Below are positions 60,443 through 64,000 of a DNA stretch of 64,000 nt, one piece after another. Position numbers and translations under genes: made by a program. Within the stretch, counting starts at the first letter, position 1, and each line of letters opens with the position of its first letter. The notes under the pieces were generated by a model that searched no databases, was not told the DNA's origin, and saw only the letters and a program-made list of their open reading frames with translations. Origin of the DNA: Gordonia insulae (lineage in GTDB: Bacteria > Actinomycetota > Actinomycetes > Mycobacteriales > Mycobacteriaceae); contig NZ_CP033972.1 of the NCBI RefSeq assembly GCF_003855095.1, positions 5,890,001 to 5,954,000 on the forward strand, given 5' to 3'.

Positions 60443-60477
60443 ACGAACCCCGCCCGGATCATCCGGGCGGGGTTCGT
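60443..60477 (+). terminator. terminator of serA-leuB
   Basis: ACGAACCCCGCCCGGAT and ATCCGGGCGGGGTTCGT form a perfect 17-bp inverted repeat around one central base. It lies between convergent leuB and an MFS gene and can serve both. Confidence 0.8.
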
Positions 60478-60514
60478 CGTCATCTCGTCGAGGCGTGCAC
60501 GGCCATCGGCGTGG

Positions 60515-61765
60515 TCAATCATCCCCGGGATCGCGGGGGACCAACGGCACCGCGATGAGCGGGGTCAATGCGGTGAGCGCGAAGGCGATCGGGAACCCGG
60601 CGGCACCGATCAAGGCGCCGAGCACGGGCGTGGTGGCGGCCGTCGCCAGATACTGCGCCGTGTTCTGGACAGCCAGACCACGGCCACTCCATCCGGGACC
60701 GGCGAACTCGGCGATCGCCGTGAAGGCCAACCCGTTGTCGGCGACCGAGGCCACCGTCGCGATCGCCATCACGATCGGTGCCACGGGACTGTGCAGCCAA
60801 TCGGTCAGGGCGAGCGTTCCCATCGCCACAGCCGCCGCGAGTGCGATGACCCGGATCGGCCGCATCCGTGACCCCCAGACGTCGGAGACCCGTCCCGCGA
60901 CGATCCGCCCGAGCGCGCCGATCACCTGCGTGACGGTCACCAACAGGCCCGCAGTCGTCGGTGACCAGGCGTGCGCGACGATCAGCCAGGTGGGCACGAA
61001 GGTCCACAGCATCGACTGCGGAATCACCAGCAGGACACTCACACCGTGTACGCGAGCGAGGAAACTGCTTGCCCGATAAGGGTTGTCGGAGCGAACCGGA
61101 GCACTCGGTGTACTCGACTGGGCGCCAGAGGGATTGACGAGCGGGGGATCGATCACGCCGACGACGCACGCCACCAGACCGAGCGCGGTGACCGTGGCCG
61201 GGACGAGCAGGGCCGCGGTGACCCCATGACGATCGGCGATGAACGGCATGGTCAGCGCGCAGACCGCGATACCCAGGGGTTGGGCCATCTGGCGCACGCC
61301 CATCGCGGTCCCCCGCTGGCGTACGGGGAACCAGCCGACCACGATCCGGCCGCTCGCGCCGTTCGCGGCACCCGCGCCCAACCCGCCGATGAACAGTGCG
61401 ACGGCCAGCGCCCAGAAGGGTGCGTCCGCGGCCGATACCGCGGCGGCGGCGCCCGTGCCGAGCAAGGTGATGCACAACGAGACGGTGAGGATGCGGCGTT
61501 CACCGAACCGGTCGAGCAACGCGCCCCACGGGATGATCAGCAGCATCAGGCCGACCGTCGGGACGGTGGCCAGCACCGACGCCTGGGTCAGGGACAACCC
61601 GTGGTCCGTGTGCAGTGCCGGGATGAGATAGGCCACACCGCTGACCGCACAGGTGGTGGTCATGGCAGCCACGAGGGCGCAGCACAACATGATCCATCGG
61701 CGGCGCGGAGTCATCGCGTCCGGTGCGGGCAGGAGCCGTTGTCCGATGCCGTCGGTGACAGGCAC
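60515..61765 (-). CDS. MFS transporter (Rv2994-like)
   Basis: A 416-aa membrane protein with about twelve helices and the MFS loop LLDRFGERRI after helix 2. Helix 4-5 region VRQMAQPLGIAVCALTMPFIADRHG and second-half loop GRIVAGRVSDVWGSRMRPI fit the drug/metabolite-type exporters. Substrate unknown. GAGG before GTG 61765 decides the start; a GTG at 61774 is possible. It sits between leuB and the FAH gene as Rv2994 does, so it is part of the old gene order. Confidence 0.88.
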   Translation of the reverse strand: MPVTDGIGQRLLPAPDAMTPRRRWIMLCCALVAAMTTTCAVSGVAYLIPALHTDHGLSLTQASVLATVPTVGLMLLIIPWGALLDRFGERRILTVSLCITLLGTGAAAAVSAADAPFWALAVALFIGGLGAGAANGASGRIVVGWFPVRQRGTAMGVRQMAQPLGIAVCALTMPFIADRHGVTAALLVPATVTALGLVACVVGVIDPPLVNPSGAQSSTPSAPVRSDNPYRASSFLARVHGVSVLLVIPQSMLWTFVPTWLIVAHAWSPTTAGLLVTVTQVIGALGRIVAGRVSDVWGSRMRPIRVIALAAAVAMGTLALTDWLHSPVAPIVMAIATVASVADNGLAFTAIAEFAGPGWSGRGLAVQNTAQYLATAATTPVLGALIGAAGFPIAFALTALTPLIAVPLVPRDPGDD

Positions 61766-61868
61766 AGTGTTCACCTCGTCTCATACAATGGGATTGATTG
61801 TCCATATTCTAGAACGTCTGCCGGATCCGTCCAACCGGTGTCCCGAGGTTTGGGAATCCCTGGTGCGA

Positions 61869-61874
61869 TATCGT
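61869..61874 (+). promoter_or_regulatory. -10 box of the FAH-family gene, leaderless
   Basis: TATCGT six bases before ATG 61881. Confidence 0.5.
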
Positions 61875-61880
61875 CGTGCC

Positions 61881-62654
61881 ATGCGTTTAGGACGAGTTGC
61901 CAGCCCGGACGGGGTTGCGTTTGTGGCCATCGAAGAAGCCGAAGACGGCACTCGGGCACGGGAGATCGCGGAACATCCGTTCGGCACACCGACCTTCACC
62001 GGACGGTCGTGGGCACTCGCCGACGTCCGGCTGCTCGCGCCGATCCTCGCGTCCAAGGTGATCTGCATCGGGAAGAACTACGCGGCCCATGCCGCCGAGA
62101 TGGGTGGTGAGGCACCTGCCGAACCGGTCATCTTCCTGAAGCCGAACACGTCGATCATCGGACCCGAGGTTCCGATCGTGCGTCCGCCGAGCTCGGAGCG
62201 GGTCGATTTCGAAGGGGAGCTGGCCGTGGTGATCGGCCGACCGTGCAAGGACGTCAGCGCAGCAAAGGCCAAGGACGTGATCCTCGGGTACACCGTCGCC
62301 AACGATGTGACCGCCCGCGACCAGCAGAAGGCCGACGGTCAGTGGACGCGCGGCAAGGGTTACGACACGTTCTGTCCGCTGGGTCCGTGGATCGAGACCG
62401 AATTCGACCCCGCCGATGTGGAACTGGTGACCGAGCTCGACGGGGAGATCAAACAGCGCTCCAGGACGTCACTGATGCTGCATGACATCGGCGAGATCGT
62501 GGAGTGGATCTCTCGCGTGATGACATTGTTGCCGGGCGACGTGATCCTCACCGGCACCCCCGAGGGCATCGGGCCGATGGTGGCTGGTCAACGTGTGTCG
62601 GTGACCGTCGAGGGTCTCGGCACGCTGTCCAATCCGGTGGTGGACAAGCCGTGA
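61881..62654 (+). CDS. fumarylacetoacetate hydrolase family protein
   Basis: A 257-aa enzyme of the FAH/HpcE fold. KVICIGKNYAAHAAEMG, PVIFLKPNTSIIGP, the metal site DFEGELAVVIG (Glu-X-Glu) with the Asp of ANDVTARDQQ, and TGTPEGIGPM are all present. Members hydrolyse or decarboxylate 2-keto acids such as oxaloacetate or acylpyruvates; the reaction here is undetermined. It is the Rv2993c equivalent, overlapping the next gene by four bases (GTGA) and upstream of gltX. Confidence 0.93.
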   Translation: MRLGRVASPDGVAFVAIEEAEDGTRAREIAEHPFGTPTFTGRSWALADVRLLAPILASKVICIGKNYAAHAAEMGGEAPAEPVIFLKPNTSIIGPEVPIVRPPSSERVDFEGELAVVIGRPCKDVSAAKAKDVILGYTVANDVTARDQQKADGQWTRGKGYDTFCPLGPWIETEFDPADVELVTELDGEIKQRSRTSLMLHDIGEIVEWISRVMTLLPGDVILTGTPEGIGPMVAGQRVSVTVEGLGTLSNPVVDKP

Positions 62655-63481
62655 GTGCGGCGCGGGGGCCGAAGATCGCGCAGGTCAACGGAATCGACAT
62701 CGCGTACGACGAGGTCGGTGTCGGTCCGCTGGTCGTGATGGTGATGGGCACGGGCAGCCCGGGCAGGGTGTGGCACGCCCATCAGCAGCCCGCCCTGGCC
62801 AAGGCCGGCTACCGGGTGGTGACCTTCGACAATCGCGGCATCGCGCCGTCGTCGGAGTGTGCGGACGGATTCACCCACGACGACATGGTGGCCGACACCG
62901 CGGCACTCATCGAACATCTTGGTGGGGGACCGGCCCTGGTGGTGGGTACCTCGCTGGGCGCACGGATCACCCAGGAACTGACGCTCGCCCGCCCGGATCT
63001 GGTCCGGGCGGCGGTCATGATCGCCACGTACGGCCGCAACACGCCTCTGCAGCAGGCCATCTCGACCGGCGAACGGGCTCTCTACGACCAGAAGATCACC
63101 CTCCCGCCGGAATACGAGGCGGCGATCACCGCCCATCTGAACCTGTCGCCACACACTCTTGACGACGACCGGACGGCCAAGGACTGGCTCGATGTCATCG
63201 GTTTCTCTCCGCAGACGGTCACGCCGGGTGTGCGCGCGCAGCTCGAGTTGCACGATGGCGAGGCCGAGCGGCTGACCGCCTACCGCGGCATCACTCGTCC
63301 GTCGATGGTGATCGGATTCGCCGATGACCGCACGTTGCCGCCGAAGCTGGCCCGCGAGGTCGCGGATGCGATTCCGGGGGCGCGCTACGAGGAAGTCGCG
63401 AAGGCCGGACACTTCGGTTACCTCGAGCAGCCCGCCGAGGTGAACCGGCTGCTGCTGGACTTCCTCGCCGGACAGGTCTGA
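62651..63481 (+). CDS. alpha/beta hydrolase
   Basis: A 276-aa hydrolase. [24 protein letters not shown] is the N-terminal strand and oxyanion region; nucleophile Ser lies in [10 protein letters not shown], the acid in [12 protein letters not shown], and the His in [13 protein letters not shown]. It is nearest to the proline iminopeptidase/haloperoxidase-like group. GTG coupled to the FAH gene, so the two may act on one compound. Not in the M. tuberculosis order between Rv2993c and gltX, so it is an addition here. Confidence 0.9.
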   Translation: MSAARGPKIAQVNGIDIAYDEVGVGPLVVMVMGTGSPGRVWHAHQQPALAKAGYRVVTFDNRGIAPSSECADGFTHDDMVADTAALIEHLGGGPALVVGTSLGARITQELTLARPDLVRAAVMIATYGRNTPLQQAISTGERALYDQKITLPPEYEAAITAHLNLSPHTLDDDRTAKDWLDVIGFSPQTVTPGVRAQLELHDGEAERLTAYRGITRPSMVIGFADDRTLPPKLAREVADAIPGARYEEVAKAGHFGYLEQPAEVNRLLLDFLAGQV

Positions 63482-63506
63482 GACATGAGGTCGGCGGTCG
63501 ATTCGA

Positions 63507-63512
63507 TACGCT
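63507..63512 (+). promoter_or_regulatory. -10 box of gltX, leaderless
   Basis: TACGCT seven bases before ATG 63520; no ribosome binding site. Confidence 0.5.
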
Positions 63513-63519
63513 GACCTCC

Positions 63520-64000
63520 ATGAGTGACACCGCTGTCCGCGTCCGATTCTGTCCGTCTCCGACCGGAACGCCCCACGTCGGTCTCGCGCGTACGGCGCTG
63601 TTCAACTTCGCCCAGGCCCGGCACGACAAGGGGACCTTCGTCTTCCGGATCGAGGACACCGACGCCGCGCGGGACAGTGAGGACTCGTATGCGGCGATCC
63701 TCGATGCGCTGCGGTGGCTGGGGCTCGACTGGGACGAGGGACCCGAGGTCGGTGGACCGTACGGCCCGTACCGGCAGTCGGAGCGACGCGACATCCATCT
63801 CGACGTCGTGGCGCGCCTGCTGGCCGCGGGTGAGGCCTACGAGGCCTACTCCACCCCCGACGAGGTCGAGGCACGGCATCGGGCGGCCGGGCGTGATCCC
63901 AAGCTCGGCTACGACAACTTCGACCGGAACCTGACCGACGAGCAGCGCGCCGGGTTCGCCGCCGAGGGGCGTAAACCTGTTGTCCGCCTTCGCATGCCGG
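63520..64000 (+). CDS. gltX: glutamyl-tRNA synthetase, 3' part beyond the window
   Basis: 160 codons are seen. [24 protein letters not shown] holds the class I HIGH-type motif (here HVGL), followed by [40 protein letters not shown] and the editing/insert region [12 protein letters not shown]. The ATG at 63520 agrees with the -10 box. Discriminating or not, it would supply Glu-tRNA(Gln) for the GatCAB complex also encoded here. The KMSKS part is outside the window. Confidence 0.96.
   Translation, partial: MSDTAVRVRFCPSPTGTPHVGLARTALFNFAQARHDKGTFVFRIEDTDAARDSEDSYAAILDALRWLGLDWDEGPEVGGPYGPYRQSERRDIHLDVVARLLAAGEAYEAYSTPDEVEARHRAAGRDPKLGYDNFDRNLTDEQRAGFAAEGRKPVVRLRMP

Overview
The window is GC-rich, densely coded DNA from an actinomycete of the order Mycobacteriales. 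The best single clue is gene order: from fecB at the left edge to gltX at the right edge it follows the Mycobacterium tuberculosis segment Rv3044 to Rv2992c (fecB, ctaD, serB, ABC, NUDIX, enoyl-CoA hydratase, two methyltransferases, PQQ-like lipoprotein, acyltransferase, glycosyltransferase/GH57/methyltransferase, etfBA, GNAT/acyltransferase, cysteine desulfurase, mnmA, ligA, gatCA, pfkA, gatB, lppZ, doxX, ilvBNC, serA, leuB, FAH, gltX). Genes inserted between these anchors are not mycobacterial in character. A Gordonia-like genus is my guess, not something the sequence proves. I see no integrase, transposase, tRNA, rRNA or CRISPR array.

Layout. 1-9540: fecB (partial), cytochrome oxidase subunit I, SerB, a run of small enzymes (VOC, PTH2-like, cupin), an LLM oxidoreductase, an ABC ATPase, a NUDIX hydrolase and a LigD-type primase-polymerase gene broken by a one-base frameshift. 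9598-21792: lipid and glucan region with enoyl-CoA hydratase, methyltransferases, an MFS/GlxA-regulator pair, and a GT4-GH57-methyltransferase operon like the mycobacterial methylglucose-lipopolysaccharide genes. 22030-28785: SfnG, etfB and a frame-split etfA, an OlsB/OlsA-like acyltransferase pair, and a GXWXG protein with a zinc alcohol dehydrogenase. 28856-45135: tRNA thiolation (cysteine desulfurase, MnmA), LigA, the GatCAB amidotransferase, PfkA, and an inserted secreted phospholipase A2-like/hydrolase pair divergent from a two-component system. 45146-48874: a secreted TNT-domain (NAD glycohydrolase-type) protein with a translationally coupled small partner, then LppZ and DoxX. 48889-60409: branched-chain amino acid genes ilvD, ilvBNC (with a leader-peptide attenuator) and leuB, together with serA, mgtE and a secreted S1 protease. 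60515-64000: MFS, FAH, hydrolase and the start of gltX.

How it works together. Housekeeping operons are often translationally coupled (ATGA, GTGA and TGATG overlaps). At least fifteen genes have a TANNNT-type -10 box 6-8 nt before the start codon and no Shine-Dalgarno, so leaderless transcription is common here; this also fixes several starts. Five short tandem duplications (13-51 bp) sit at gene ends. The two broken genes each look like the loss of one C in a C-run, so sequencing error must be excluded before either is called a pseudogene.
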